Shown: positions 48,687-61,363 of the stretch, piece by piece
How the letters are laid out: each line of letters begins with the position of its first letter
Position numbering within the stretch: the first letter of the stretch is position 1
Assembly: GCA_941918925.1 (NCBI GenBank)
Contig: OW799237.1
Span: 54,176,997 to 54,240,996 of the forward strand
Length of the DNA: 64,000 nt
Direction of reading: 5' to 3'
DNA from: Phyto melanocephala
Taxonomy: Eukaryota > Arthropoda > Insecta > Diptera > Rhinophoridae
Translations under genes and position numbers: made by a program
The notes under the pieces: model-generated
The model's input: the letters and a program-made list of their open reading frames with translations, nothing else
What the model was told of the DNA's origin: nothing
Database searches by the model: none

Positions 48687-51600
48687 CTATGGGGAATTTT
48701 TCCTCGCGCCTGGTCTTCTTAAATTCTTAATGTGTTCCTTGTGAATCTTTCTTCCACTTCTCGTTAGCACTTTGACCCTATTCTCTTTCTCCACTATCTC
48801 CTTCTTGTAAAGAGCTTTATTTTTCCCTTTAATTGTTTTGATTGCTACATAAATTCTATCTCCCTTTCGATATTTTATCGGGCTTCGTTTCTTCCTATTT
48901 ATTCTCGCATTACGAGCAGTCATATGTCTTCTTAACATGCCGGAGGTCTCTATTTGCCTTACCCTGTACTAGCAACAATTTCTCGTAACTCACCCCAGCA
49001 GTTCTGTTAAAAAACATATCACGAGGTCTCTTCCTCGTTACCGAATGAATGCTATTATTATACCTATCCACACAAATTTCTATTAACTCTTTCACGGAAA
49101 GGTCCGGATATTCTACCCTCAAACACCTGTATATCTCCCCTATTGTTGAGTGTAGCCTCTCGACCTGACCGTTTACCTTACTCCGTTGCGTGGGAGTTAG
49201 ATACAATTTGATTCCAAGTGACCTAATAAAGGTTTCTACAAGCGGGCTTATAAAACTTCGTTCATTGTCTGTCACAAGAATCTTGGGTGCCGTAAAAAAA
49301 TGGAGGATTCTAATCAATGTCTTCCTAACTTGTAAAAATGACCTATCTTTTATACTAAAGAACTTAGCAAATGAACCTCTGTCCGTGGATTTCCATAATA
49401 TCCATGTGAAGAATTTCGCATGGGTACCTCGGATCAGGGGTTCTTTGGTGATGTGGTCGTGAAGGATTCCTATCATATTTACAACGATTGCAAACATCGC
49501 AACCGACTACGTATTTTCTTATAGAAGCGTTCATGTGGGGGAAGTAAAACTGTAACTGTAAAATTTGTTCCTTATTCTCCCTAGAGTTACGGTGTGCCCT
49601 TCTATGTTCAGCTTCGATAATTTCGAACTGACGATCTTTCGAAGTCACATCTGACACCATCTTCTTTGTAACCCTAATCTTATAGCGGGTAAAATGGTTT
49701 ATATAAATCTCCTGCATTAAACCAAGCAACCTTTCAGAAATTTTCACTCCATTGAGAATTTTTGGTCACAACCTCTCTCTTAATGCAGTGATAAGTGCAT
49801 CCGAATTCCATTGTCGTGAGGATATAAAGTGCCGAGTGTACCCTCAATGGGGTTCCTCGCTCGCTGCCATATCTATACCGATTCCAATTATTATATGATT
49901 CCTAAACACATTAATGGGAACCTCAACATGGGGTATCAAATCCGTGGAGTCTTGATCAGCACTGTGCATTGACAAAAGGTCACTATCTCTATTTCCCTCT
50001 GAAGCAGTGACCGTATCACCTGATGTATCGACATTTCCTTCCGAGACGCTCTTAGTCTCCTCAGAGTCTATTACTCTTTCTTCACTAGCCGTATCTGTAG
50101 TAGAGTGATATAAGTGATTCGATAAGACCTTCAGCCTGGAAAGAGCGTCAGCCACATAGTTTGATTTACCAGGTTTATAAATCAACTCGTGGTTGTACTC
50201 TTCTATGCGGGCCTTCCATCTCTTTCATTTAGCATTGAAGTTCCTGTTACCCAACGCAAACGTTAAAGGCTGATAGTCAGTGTACATTCGGATCTTTTTT
50301 GCTCCATAGAGATAATTTCCAAGATTGTCAAGAGCCCAAACGATAGCCAACATTTCCTTCTCGTTGGTCGCGTAGTTTTCCTCCGTTCTATTTAGTGACC
50401 GAGAAATATAAGCTATGGGCTTATCCCTACCGATCTCGCCCTGCGACAACACGGCACCTAGTACATAATTAGAAGCATCATTGGTTAAATTAAAAGGTTT
50501 TTCGAAATCCGGGAAGGCCAGTATTTCGGCCGTTGTTAACACTGCCTTCAGAGAATTAAATGAGTCAAGAGCGTCAGCATCAAAAAGTACCATTCTCGAC
50601 TGACTTGCCTTTACCGGAGCATGCTCGCCCCGCGTTAAGCTGGTGAGTGGCTTAGCTATATTCGCATAATCACGGATGAACCTTCTATAATAGGAGGTCA
50701 TCCCTAGGAAGCTCTTCAGCTCCTTAAGGTTCGTGGGAGGCAAAAGATTTCCAATAGATTTGACTTTATTCGGATCCGGTCTAATCCCCTCAGATCCCAC
50801 AATATACCCAAGAAATTCGATCTCCGTTTTCATAAAATGGGTTTTGTCCAAATTAACTTTTAGGTTAGCTTCATAAAGTCTAAAGCAAATATGGTGTTCA
50901 CATTCCTCAAGTGATCTTCAACATCCTTTCCGATCACGATGATATCATCAATATACATATAACAAATCTTCCCTATGTATTCATGAAGGACGTCATCGAT
51001 CATTCTCTGGAATATGGCGGGAGCATTCCTTAGCCCAAAAGGCAATCTTAGGTATTCAAACTTGCCATTCATGGTCGAAAAAGCCGTTTTAGGAATGTCC
51101 CTTGGTCTCATGGCAATTTGATGAAAGCCTGAGGTCAGATCAATTGTCGTAAAATCCTTAGTGCTCCCAAGGCTAGCTAAGGTTAATGTTATGTCAGGAA
51201 TAGGGTAAGTGTCAGGAATTTTCACCGCATTCAAACGCTTGAAATCGACCACCATCCGATATTGTTTTTTGCCATTAGGTTTCGGTTTTCTGGGCACCAC
51301 CCAAATTGGAGAGTTATACGGACTTTTAGAAGGTCTTATGACACCTTTCGATAACAATTCCTGAATTTGCCTTTCCACTTCCTCCCTCATACACACAGGA
51401 TAAGGATAACTCTTAGTAAAAATTGGTTCATCTGTGCTAGTTTCAATTTCCGCTTTGATGTTCGTAGATGCCAATTCGCTTTCATCTAGCGGCCCAAAAA
51501 TTGGTTGGTATTTTCCTATAAGACTCCCTATTCTATTTTCCATCTCCGGCGAATAAAATTCATCCATAATATAGTTCAGTTCATTGGTCAATTTTCCCCT

Positions 51601-51894
51601 CAAAGGAATCTGGATATTCTCATTCAAAATAAGGATATTCTTCTTCCTATCAACTACAGCGCCTTGCTCTTTCAGAGTGTCGTCACCGATTATCCCATCG
51701 AACGTTCCCAATTCAGGTAAAATGTAAAAAGTAATTAACCTATCTATTCCTACAAACTTAAAGAATTGCCCAGTCACCTCTCGTTCTATGTTCATATTTC
51801 CCCCGACCGACCGAACAACCACTGGCTCATCTAGGAGTGTACTACCAAAGGACAGTAGAGGACTGCAAAACATCTTTGTTTGTGCCAGTATCAT
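48687..51894 (-). pseudogene. pol: errantivirus-type pol (protease, RT, RNase H, integrase)
   Basis: 51894-50860 holds the protease end (FDGIIGDD) and RT (PYNSPIWVVPRKPKP, MVVDFKRLNA, LPFGLRNAPAIFQ, catalytic YIDDI). A one-base shift near 50870 leads to 50851-50225: RT thumb and RNase H (LGMTSYYRRFI, NDASNYVLGAVL, NEKEMLAIVWAL, YTDYQPL). An in-frame TGA near 50225 precedes YKPGKSNYVADALSR. 49747-49364 has the integrase zinc region (H-x4-H...C-x2-C: VGCDVCNRC) and the first Asp (LHMDIMEI). 49497-48910 has the second Asp (VTDNERSF) and Glu (VNGQVERLHS). 48938-48687 is the basic C-terminus. Several frameshifts; not functional. Confidence 0.9.
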
Positions 51895-51971
51895 TTAGGA
51901 ATCAAAGGATGTTCTTGTCTTTTATTTCGTATTCTATGTAGGGCAAGCTGGTTGGCTTGCTCCCATAAAAT

Positions 51972-52953
51972 TTACTTCACCAAGTGTATTTTCAGAGATT
52001 GTGTTTTCCCTTGTAAATCGCCTCCTATATTCACCTTATCGACGTCTTCGAAGGTTTCTATGTGATACAAGCGAGCATGCTTGTTAGCCGAATAGGGTTC
52101 AGTTCGTGCACCCCTCTTTTCCGCGGTTCTCGGGTTATTAATGTAATCCACCTGACGTGATTGCGTGGACCTATCCACAGCCATAGCAGGTAGTCGAGGA
52201 GGTAGTGTAGGCTTACCAATAGGATTATAAGGATTCACTTTGGGGTTCCAACCTTGTGGTCGGAAATTTTGCCGAGGCCAATTCGATCCAGCTCGCATTG
52301 GTAAGGGTCTTTGCGCTCTGGAAAATGATGGACGAATCCCCACGTCCGTGGACAAAGGATCCATAATTCTGTGGTTCGCTTTGGTGTACAAAATGTTATT
52401 CTTCAAAGTTAAATTTTGCAGCCCTAAGCAGGCAGAGTACGCCTCTGGAAGAGTTCTGGGTTTTTGGATTATTATCATACGGGATAAATCAGGCTTTAGG
52501 CCGCGTATAAAAACGTCCAACGACCTATTGCGGTAAGTCTCAACGAGCGCTTTCATTGTCTCCTCGCTGTAAGACTCAGTTTTCAATTTATTCACAATCA
52601 GGGATAGCTGATGATTAACCGTAGAGTAAAATTCATCAACTGACGACGAATTCTGAGAAAGCTGATTAAGCTGGTGTTCCAGCGTTTGAAGATCCCTTTT
52701 ATCAGCGTAGTGGAGTGACAGTACCGTCCTCATATCACTCCAATTACTGTCGAAAACATTATAGGCTACTAGGGCAGTGTCCGCAGCCCCCACAATTTTC
52801 TGGCGAATACTCTGAATGATAACCCTCCTTCACGATTTCAAAATCTTTTAGGATTGCTTCCACTGAATGGACCCAAGACACGTATTGAGTGGGATTTCTA
52901 TCAAACGTTCTTAACTCCTTCACACTATCAGGTAAGCGACTAATGTCCTTCAA
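51972..52953 (-). pseudogene. gag: errantivirus-type gag, frameshifted
   Basis: 52953-52820 (LRTFDRNPTQYVSWVHSVE) and 52793-51972 are two frames of one gag separated by a shift near 52830. The second contains a helical capsid-like region (LSLHYADKRDLQTLEHQL, FIRGLKPDLSRM, EAYSACLGLQ) and a basic Pro/Arg-rich C-terminus with no CCHC knuckle, as is usual for gypsy-group gag. Partial overlap with pol is not preserved. Confidence 0.8.
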
Positions 52954-54035
52954 GTCATCCTCGGTGCGTGGTCGCTAAAGGTGCCTAACCTCATCATCTA
53001 TTGGGAGAGCTAAGTTTCCCTGTATGCCCTCAAGTTAACTTAACCTACTTAGTACTTGACCTAATACATCATCACGCCCTGCCGACTCGATTTTCGTTAG
53101 ACGCGTCTCGACAGACCGAATTTGTTCCATGAACCTATTGATTGCCCCCCCTCATAGTAGTTACAGTAGCCTTTAATTCTTCCATTCTTATATTCGCCTA
53201 TTTGTATTCCCTTGGAGAAGTGTTTTTGCTCTTACTATCTTTTGCTAACGAACAGTTAAAAGAAGGATTCACTCACCTGTTGTATCAGGAACACTTGGCA
53301 GGACAAAACGCACTTGATCACTTTCGAAATTTACACTAATAAATACCCCACTGGTAAATACACTGGTAAATATTTCTTTCATTTATCTTTAAATATCTTT
53401 TAGATTTAAATATATATATTTATATTTTGCTTGATATTTTTCAATATAATTTTCTATTTACTTCATGTATATATTTTTATCTAGGTCTTTCTCTTTTTTT
53501 TCAAAGAATTTGTTTTCCTCTCAAAAATTTTATAACTTCTCTTTAATTTTATTTATTATCCTTAATTTAGTTTTTTTCAATTTCAATTAAATTCTTTTCA
53601 CTTAAAAAAAATTTTTTTGGAATAAATTCTAATATAATTTCCTTATTTATTTTATTCCTCAAAGAATTTGTTTCACTCTTAAATTCCTTAAATGTTTTTT
53701 CTTTTGATTTTTATTATTATCTTGGGTTTAATTTTCTTTTTTTTTTTATATGTTCCAATATAATATTAAAATTTCTTTATATATTTTTTGCTTTGGAATT
53801 TCATCAATTATTTTATTTCAACTTTTTCAATTTAAAATAAAAAATTTATTTTGTTTTCTCTTTCTACTAAACTTTTAAATTTTTTGTATAATTTTACAAA
53901 ATTTTTATTATTTTTATCGGTACGCTTACTTCTTTCTTTTTTCCTTTTCTCTTTTTTTTTTTTAATTCCCATATTAAATTTTGTATCCTTTTGTTTTAGT
54001 TTGAGCCTTGGTTAGCGCGGCGCGACCAACTAGGA
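52954..54035. other. gypsy-type leader, T-rich
   Basis: From about 53340 to 54000 the plus strand is very T-rich, with loose repeats of CTCAAAGAATTTGTTTC. No gene seen. Confidence 0.4.
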
Positions 54036-54668
54036 AGGGGGTGCTTTAATACCATGTGAGATAAGGCCATGATGGCGAGGCCAGATTACAATACTTAACT
54101 TAAGTGTCTCCGAGAAGACATTTTTTACAGAAAGTTATTATTATTGGAATCTGGCTTCGCATACTAAAGTTTTTCCGCGTGGCGGACTGCGGCCGTGCTT
54201 ACGGGTTTTCTCCTCCAGTTGAACGCGGCAGGTGGCTTCGCTGAATAAAGTTTTCCTGCGTGCGTCACAAGAATAAAAAAATGTCTTTTCCCGGAAACAG
54301 TAAAGTTTAGTATTGAAATCTGGCCTCGCATACTAAAGTTTTTCCGCGTGGCGGCCTGCGGCCGTGCTTACGGGTTTTCTCCTCCAGTTGGACGCGGCAG
54401 GTGGCTTCGCTGAATAAAGTTTTCCTGCGTGCGTTACAAGAATAAAAATTAATTAATTATAAAAATAATAATAACAATATTCTGAAAAAATATGGCTTTA
54501 TCTCTCATTTGCGAAAAAAAAATATGGCTTTATCTCTCATTTCGCAAAATTTTAAATATGGCCTTACATCTCAATGATTGGGCAATAAGGCCATTATGGC
54601 TTTATCTCCCATTCAATTGAGCAATAAAGCCATCCTGGCCTTATCTCACATGCTATTAAAGCACCCCC
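54036..54668. mobile_element. MITE with 8-bp target duplication in the gypsy leader
   Basis: Ends GGGGGTGCTTTAATAC and GTATTAAAGCACCCCC-like (TGCTATTAAAGCACCCCC), with inverted CATGTGAGATAAGGCCA. Flanks AACTAGGA and AACTAGAA form an 8-bp duplication with one mismatch. The interior has a tandem duplication of about 160 bp (GCATACTAAAGTTTTTCCGC, TTACGGGTTTTCTCCTCCAG) at 54155-54448 and then about four copies of TATGGCTTTATCTCTCAT. Non-coding; the TSD length suggests hAT. Confidence 0.8.
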
Positions 54669-54973
54669 AACTAGAAATCCTTTTTTGTCACGTTCTTATT
54701 ATTCCTCGCGGAAGATCCGTAAGATTCCTTTTTGGTGGTCCTCTTTAATAATCGTGGACTCCTACTAAAGAACGGGAGTCTCCGCTTTCACTCTGGTAAT
54801 ATTCTGTGATTTTTATTATTGAGATCACCAGGAATACCAGTTTGGCGAAGGAGGACAACTTATTTCTTTATTTTACTTTATTTTAGTGATATACGCTTCT
54901 GGAGGGTCCCGTAGGAATCGCAGAAACTTATTTATTTATACTTCACTTAAGGACTCCGTTCCTTATTGGAAGG

Positions 54974-54991
54974 GTCCCTGCTCGGGCGCCA
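54974..54991 (-). promoter_or_regulatory. primer-binding site, tRNA-Lys type
   Basis: On the minus strand TGGCGCCCGAGCAGGGAC, sharing its first T with the end of the 5' LTR. It closely resembles the lysine-tRNA primer site of retroviruses. Confidence 0.8.
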
Positions 54992-55660
54992 GTTAAAGGA
55001 ATCCTAGTTGGATTCTTAAAAAAAAAATTCATTAAGGTTCTTCAACGGCACCGCCACAAATAAAACACACAAGGATTAAAATTTTATTTATTAAAGATTT
55101 CGATTCAAATAACTTTTAATTTTTTTATTAAAGATTTCGATTCAAATAACCTTTAATTTATTTATTAAAGATTTTGATTCAAATAACTTTTAACTTCTTT
55201 ATTAAACTTTTAATTTATTTATTAAAGATTTCGATTCAAATAACTTTTAATTTATTTATTAAAGATTTCGATTCGAACAACTTTTAATTTTAAACGAGAT
55301 TTTTAGAACAACGAACCGATGAGATTCGACGCGTAACCAAGACTGCCTGCTCGCTGCCAAAGTTGTTAGCTGGCCAACTGTGATCACGTTGCAATTGCAT
55401 GCGCGAATATTCATAACATCAACACGCGCGAATATGCAGACGCTGACACAGCAGAAGTGTATTCCCATGCCATCGGACACCCTGCATACAGGTATCTGCT
55501 GGATACGCGTGTGAATGTTATAAAGTTATTTTATGCTGACACCGCCGAATGCAACTTGCTGGCAGCGTTGCTGTTGGATACGCGTGTGAACATTATAAAG
55601 TTATTTCATGCTGACACTGCCGAATGCAACTTGCTGTCAGCGTCGACGGTGTTGTTAACT
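54991..55660 (-). repeat. 5' LTR of gypsy-type element (670 bp)
   Basis: Matches 45404-46148 with fewer tandem units (array at 55085-55290). Outer end ...GTTGTTAACT followed by TGTA. Confidence 0.93.
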
Positions 55661-55664
55661 TGTA

Positions 55665-56309
55665 TGTACATGAAAATAATTTTTTGGTAGGTGGGTTCAA
55701 AAATAAATATATTGGAAATATTAAACAAGTCTTTGTCCATACTTCCTCACATCTTCATTACAGAAAATTACTGCCTTCTTTACAATATTCTGTGGTTTTC
55801 ATGGGCAACCGCGTATGTTCATTTTATACGATCTTGAGTTAATAATGCCATGTTGCTTGGTTTTAGACGGCCTTTACTTGGTTTTCAAAAATTTTCAAAT
55901 AATATGGACCCATTTCGATTATTTTAATGGCATATCAACGTAACTTCTATATATATTCAAAAATCGTTCAGCACTAACACGGTTTTGTAAATATCCTGAA
56001 AAATTTGATTTTAAGACATACGTTGGGCAACCACAGTATTGTTACTATAATAACATCTCCCATGAGTTGGATTTTTAAGCCATTCGAAAGTTTTAGGATA
56101 GCTTGTTGGTGGCTGATCTGAAATTGCTTCCATCGTATAAGGGAAAATAACTGCACTGGACTTATCCCATTTACAAAACCAAAAGTAGTCATTACTAAAC
56201 GAGCTTTGTATGCTCCTTCACAAAAAAAATTGATTATGAATGCTGGCACACTTTCGAAGTTGCATATATCCTTATTATAAAGAAGACGCCTGCGAATTTT
56301 GGGCATAAT
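55665..56309 (-). other. unrecognised; 110-codon minus-strand frame at 56306-55974
   Basis: The frame begins MPKIRRRLLYNKD and contains a Phe/Ile-rich middle (TTFGFVNGISPVQLFSLI, KLSNGLKIQLMGDVI). No known domain is recognised. It abuts the LINE relic and could be part of another transposon or chance. The remainder is AT-rich. Confidence 0.25.
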
Positions 56310-57600
56310 TTAATTTTTGTTGCTGATGGGGTTTATATCATTTCCAATTTTTTGGAGTTTATTTCTATATGACTTTCTGATATCTAGATCCTTAATATAG
56401 ACCTCCGCTTCAATGACCCCCATCTTAGAGCCATCAGTAAAAACAGAAAAGCCACTAAACAGTATGCCCTTGCCTGACCAGTTCTCTCTGACTGGCATTA
56501 CCACCCTCGGCAGACGCCCAAAATCGACCCTAGCACACATAATCCGTGGAGTAGGGCAAGCCCATGCAATAACCACCACCGCTAATTTAACCTAAGATCC
56601 GTGAATGACCCTGCATGAAATTTTCCAACAATCCTAGCTCCCTCAGTCTAAGAATGCCCCTGGCTGCCATTCCCCTTACATACTGCTCAATAGGCAGAAG
56701 ATGATGAATAACATCCTGAGGAGTTCTTCTCATGGCCCTGTCATGCCGATCGAAACACCTCTGAGCCGTAGGCAGAAGATGACTGTGACTATCCAGCCTC
56801 AGTCCTACCACCAAACACAGCATCCATATATAAGAATGGGTCTGACCACCGAAATATAAAGCCACTGACGGGCAAAGTCCCCAGCTCCTACCTATCGATG
56901 ATCTGCAAGCATAGTAGGTATTGAGACCTCTCCTCGATTTATCCTTAGTGTTCCTCTCCCAGGTCAGCTTGCTGTTCAGAAAAACTCCCAAATACTTAGC
57001 ACTATCGGATAGTCTAAGCTCTAACCCTCCCAGTACAGGTAGCCTAAATCCTTCCATATTATACCTACTAGTAAAAAGAACTAACCCTGTCTCTTTGGAT
57101 TGATTCCCAGACCCTTATTAGTAGCCCATGCTGACAGAAGGTGCCCACAAAACACTCAACACCCGTCGGAGACGACTCTCAATCTCTAAGATTACCATTC
57201 ACCAGTCCTGAAAAAGAATCCCAATTTGTCCTCGGATTCCTATATGGACCACTTTTCGACCAAAGACTACACTAAAGGATTGACGACTATTGTCAGAAAA
57301 GGAATAACCTGAATCTACCCTCCAATCCTCTTCTAAATCCCTATGGTTCCTTAACGTTATATATATTACTGCCTCCCTATTCCTAGTTCTTTATGTTGGC
57401 GTATTCGCCCTATTACATATATAGAGACTACTAGCAATAATGAAATCAAAAGCAGACTCACCTCGTTTGTTGATGTCGGAACTCCCCCATTGGGTATGGT
57501 GTGCGTTAGCGCCACAACCCAATACCAATCTCAAACCTTGAGTATTCCACCAACTCTAACGTTCTCACTAGGTGGATCGATAGCCTCATATGGTAAGTAT
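56310..57600 (-). pseudogene. LINE ORF2 relic (endonuclease, RT thumb, RNase H start), LOA-type
   Basis: In minus-strand order: about 57530-57200 is an endonuclease C-terminus (GCGANAHHTQWGSSDINKRG, FSDNSRQSFSVV). After a deletion of most of the RT comes KGLGINPK at about 57110, then 57057-56587 with LSDSAKYLGVFLNSKLTWE, the RT thumb of this LINE group, and HHLLPIEQYV. Finally RNase H starts with SVFTDGSKM near 56450. Stops and shifts occur throughout. Confidence 0.8.
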
Positions 57601-58760
57601 GTCGATGAAAGTGTTAGGACCGTTTTGTCCTGACTCGATTTCGTCGAGAAGTTTGTTCTCTAACACCTGCCATCTCTCTACACTGATCCTACCATCTGTA
57701 TACGTGCGATCGATGACAGCCGCTAGAATACCGTCCTTACTCGAAGGTGCCCTCAGATTTCTTGATGTCGAGGGTTGGTCGTCTCTGGAGCCATTGCTCC
57801 TAATAATTTCTTTACGGTGATCACGAAGAGAGCCGATTACAGCTTGACCAACCCTCTTAGCCGCAGGGGATTTTTGGTCATCATCAGACCTCACTCTTCT
57901 TACGCCCCCTGTTCTGGAGCATTTTGTAGGGTTTTGGACGGTGATCACCAGATTTCCCTGCATATGCAGACTGGTTTGTTCTCTTCGCGCCACTAGTAGA
58001 GGGTAAATTGTCACCAGGCCTCAATTAATACTTTTACTATGAAGAGGGCCGGGTAGTGTACTATTTTCCCCCTTCTCCATTATACTTGCTTCCTCCTCAA
58101 AAGATACTATGACAACAGTTGACTCCCCAGCGGCCTTTGTTGTATATCCCGCAGGATAGGAAACCCCAGGATAGCATCGATAGAACCGTAAATTCGTTCG
58201 AATATAGCCACGTTCTTCCGGTGCTTCCTGAGCAGATGCCTATCTCGCCTATCGTGCAGTGAAGAGTCCTTTTTAGCTATCTTCCAGAAAGGCTAAGGAG
58301 ACATTTACACCACTCTTGGCCTTCTCGAGACTCGTTCGTCCTTCAGATATGACCTGTTCTGTCGTATCCTGTCGAACAAAGTTACTCGATTCACTCGCCA
58401 ACCTACTCACTGTCCCGAGTGTGACCCCAGAAATAAGCGTTATTTCGTGCTCATCCCCAGATCCCAAGTCCAGATCGCCGAGTCTTTCCGAGGCCCAGTA
58501 CGAGACAGGGAGATTGGAGAGCCAATCTCCTCCATCATTGTCAGTTCTGTTTCTAACTGACTTTCCTGTAGCAGAATATCCCTGCGAATACCCCACAGGT
58601 CCGAGTCTGAGGCGGACACTGAACCTATTGAGCAGTCTGTGATATCCTCCACACTAACTCCTTCTCTTACATCCTTTTGTTTTTCTTTATAAATATTATT
58701 CCGATTTGTTTCCAAGAGTGTTCCGTAAATAAGACTACCATTTCGCACAGTGAAGGATTG
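57601..58760 (-). pseudogene. LINE ORF1 relic of the same element
   Basis: Frames 58748-58440, 58596-58273 and 58014-57586 contain Ser/Asp/Glu-rich stretches (EDITDCSIGSVSASDSDL) and DRTYTDGRISVERWQVLEN, like ORF1 of LOA-type LINEs. The frame is broken several times. It lies directly upstream of the endonuclease part. Confidence 0.65.
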
Positions 58761-59366
58761 CTCAGATTAAGCTTAAATTAAGGATGGGATTGGATAACAT
58801 TTTGTTGTGTCGACCTTTAGTATTATATCTTGAGAGAATGACTGCGAGCTGTAATGCAACAACTATCAGCATTCGAACCCTAAACTAAATACCACAGCTG
58901 ACACTTAAGCCACCACATCACGGCAAGATTGTCATCCAGGTGATGGCTATATCTTAACTTATATTTATGTTTGCTGGCAAAACAGATTTTGTATTGATGC
59001 TGATTCTTGTACAGCGTTTACAACAAACAACTATGTTGGGAAAAATTCTCGATTCGTTATCACAGTAAATATATATGGAAAATACAGTAAACCAGAAGAA
59101 GTCATACATAAGGCATATATTAATGTATGTTTATTTAAATTAAATAATAGTGGAATGCTTAATAAACTATTGTTATATTTAAATTAATAAACTTTCATAA
59201 CGCAAATTTCAAGAGTACTCATTTTAGTTCATAAAAGGTACACACGAAACAATATATAAATATATATTATTATTTTAATAAAATACAATACATAATGCAA
59301 ATATTTGTAATAATACAGTCTTATTTGTCTTTGTTTTATGCATTCAATAATAAAATAGAAATTATT
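58761..59366. other. no gene recognised
   Basis: AT-rich with no diagnostic feature; the first 200 bp may be LINE 5' region. Confidence 0.3.
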
Positions 59367-59483
59367 ATGACCGCCGAAGGAATACGGCAGCACTTACTGC
59401 TTTGGAGTGTTGACTATTGGAATTTAGAAGGTAAAAAATGGCAGGAATTTTTAAGGCATATCAAGTCAAAGCATAATTTATAA
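59367..59483 (+). CDS. short frame resembling the end of a zinc-finger-type exon
   Basis: ATG at 59367 opens 38 codons with WNLEGKKWQEFLRHIKSKHN, reminiscent of the W-x2-F-x2-H-x4-H pattern at the start of some fly C2H2 proteins. It stops immediately after. Could be a relic or chance. Confidence 0.2.
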   Translation: MTAEGIRQHLLLWSVDYWNLEGKKWQEFLRHIKSKHNL

Positions 59484-59954
59484 TATTCATTTGGTTTAGA
59501 TTATGTATGTATGTAACGAGTCTTTCATTGAGATAGGAAATTTTTAAATTTCATGGTGGTCCGTATTAGAAATATACAGTTTTTCACGACTCGCATAATT
59601 CAAGCTTAATTTTATAGCATTGGTTATGTTGGCTTTTAATGTCCAATGTTGCATGTCGTGTTGAAAATACATTCAGAAAATAAGTTTGCAATCATCGATC
59701 TATGGCGCTCGCCGTTGACGTTGATGGCCTTATTAATGTTGTACTCACAAAAATATAAACCGATAACACTCCTAACACAAAATCCATATCAAACAATGAC
59801 TTTAACAGAATGCATTGGATCTAATGTGGAATGGTCTCATCCCAAATGTGACATTTTTAAAAATACAATTATATAAAGGGTCTAGCGTTTTTTTTTTTAC
59901 TTATTATTCGTGAATGGTAACACTTAGCTTATGTCTGATTTGACAGATAATTAG
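59484..59954. other. no gene recognised
   Basis: AT-rich intergenic DNA. Confidence 0.3.
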
Positions 59955-60440
59955 TTTTATCCTTCCGCTGAACGAATATGGTTGTGTATACGCTGAACAA
60001 CGCTGGGACATATTGCGACATTACTTTGGCCGGTTTTGCCAAAAAAAAAATCATCTTTTCAGATGATGCTTATTTTGATCTTGTCGGGTATGTAAACATG
60101 CAAAATTGTCGCATTTGGGCACAGAAAACCAGCACGCATACATTGAAAAGCCGATACAGCCTAAACGAGTCACTGTTTGGTGCGGATTTTGGTCCAGAGG
60201 CATAATTGGGCAATTTTTCTTCGTAAATGAGCAAGGAGTAGCCGTAGTCAGTGGCGATCGTTATCGGGCCATGTTGAACGAATTTTTGTTCACAAAAATT
60301 GAAGAGGAGGATATTGGCAACATTGGTTTCAACAGGACGGTGCTACGTGCCACACAGCCGAAGCTACACTTCTTTTATAGCATTTTCAAAAAAAAAAAGT
60401 TATTTGGCGGACCCTCGAGTTTGTTCATATCTGAATAAAT
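59955..60440 (+). pseudogene. mariner transposase fragment (central part)
   Basis: IIFSDDAYFDLVGYVNMQNC (first catalytic Asp region), then in a shifted frame TENQHAYIEKPIQPKRVTVW and CGFWSRGIIGQFFFVNEQG, up to NEFLFTKIEEEDIGNIGF. The second catalytic motif (normally QQDGAxxH) is disrupted. Same family as 36644 and 61364. Dead fragment. Confidence 0.8.
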
Positions 60441-61363
60441 TACTGCCAGTTTATCATTTAGCTTTAACAATATGGCCGCTGGCAACTTTCAAAGTTTTGA
60501 AGTTGGAAGACTTGTTACTTGTATACATTCATATGTACATACATTGTTATTATTATAACAAGAAACTTTGTGCTAACTAACTAGCTGCTTGTTTTTTATA
60601 TTTGTTTACAACTGTATTTGTTTCGATTTTGTTTTTTAAGTTTTGAAATTCTATAGTTTGTATTGAAAAAAATTTCTAGAATGCATAATACAAAGGGTGA
60701 TCCAACCACAATGCACGATGTTAACTGTGAGTCAAACTTTTTGACTAAAGGTTTTAAAAGCAGCACATAAACTGTATTGAATTTTTGGTAATTGTAGCAA
60801 CAACAGCACTTTAATCGTGTTGCACACCTTTTGTAAAATAAACGAAAGTTATAACGAGAATCAAAAAGCAAAAAGTTCAATCAATTTATTGCGCAATCAT
60901 TGCTTTGCTGATTGCTTAAGCAATTATTGCCGCATTCTATTTTCTTTGAATTTTTTGTTTTTATTTGCAGAAGCAAAGCCAAATTAAAATGATTTTATCT
61001 GACAATAATAATTTAGAGTGAGATATTCCAAAAAACATAAAAGTTAAAATATTAAATTTATATGTATATAAATTTCTTGTGTCGTGTTCACCACCCAATG
61101 AAAATAGACATAATTTAGCAATAAAGTGCCGTTATTCTGTCAAGGTTTTTTGCTTATGCTTAGCAATGTAAATTGCTACGTGGAGACACACCGTAATGAA
61201 ACTGAAAACACAAATTTATTGAATAATAAAAAAAGAATGAAGAAAATACAGATTATTGTGCAATTAAATAAACAAATAAAATAAAAGAATATAAAATTAA
61301 ATAAAGAAATGCAATTTAGCAAATATAAATTATTGTGCAATAACAAATTAGACAAATTCAACC
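60441..61363. other. AT-rich, no gene recognised
   Basis: About 920 bp with poly-A and poly-T runs and no supported feature. Confidence 0.35.

Larger units (their letters stand above)
45404..55660 (-). mobile_element. gypsy-type LTR retrotransposon of the errantivirus group (with env)
   Basis: LTRs begin AGTTAAC and end TTTAACT on the element strand, as in the gypsy/ZAM group. A 4-bp duplication TGTA flanks it (45400-45403, 55661-55664). On the minus strand the order is 5' LTR, tRNA-Lys-type primer site, leader, gag, pol, env, polypurine tract, 3' LTR. All three genes are broken by frameshifts or stops. A mariner element (47865-48640) lies between pol and env and a MITE (54036-54668) in the leader. 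An endogenous insect-retrovirus-like provirus that is no longer functional. Confidence 0.93.
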
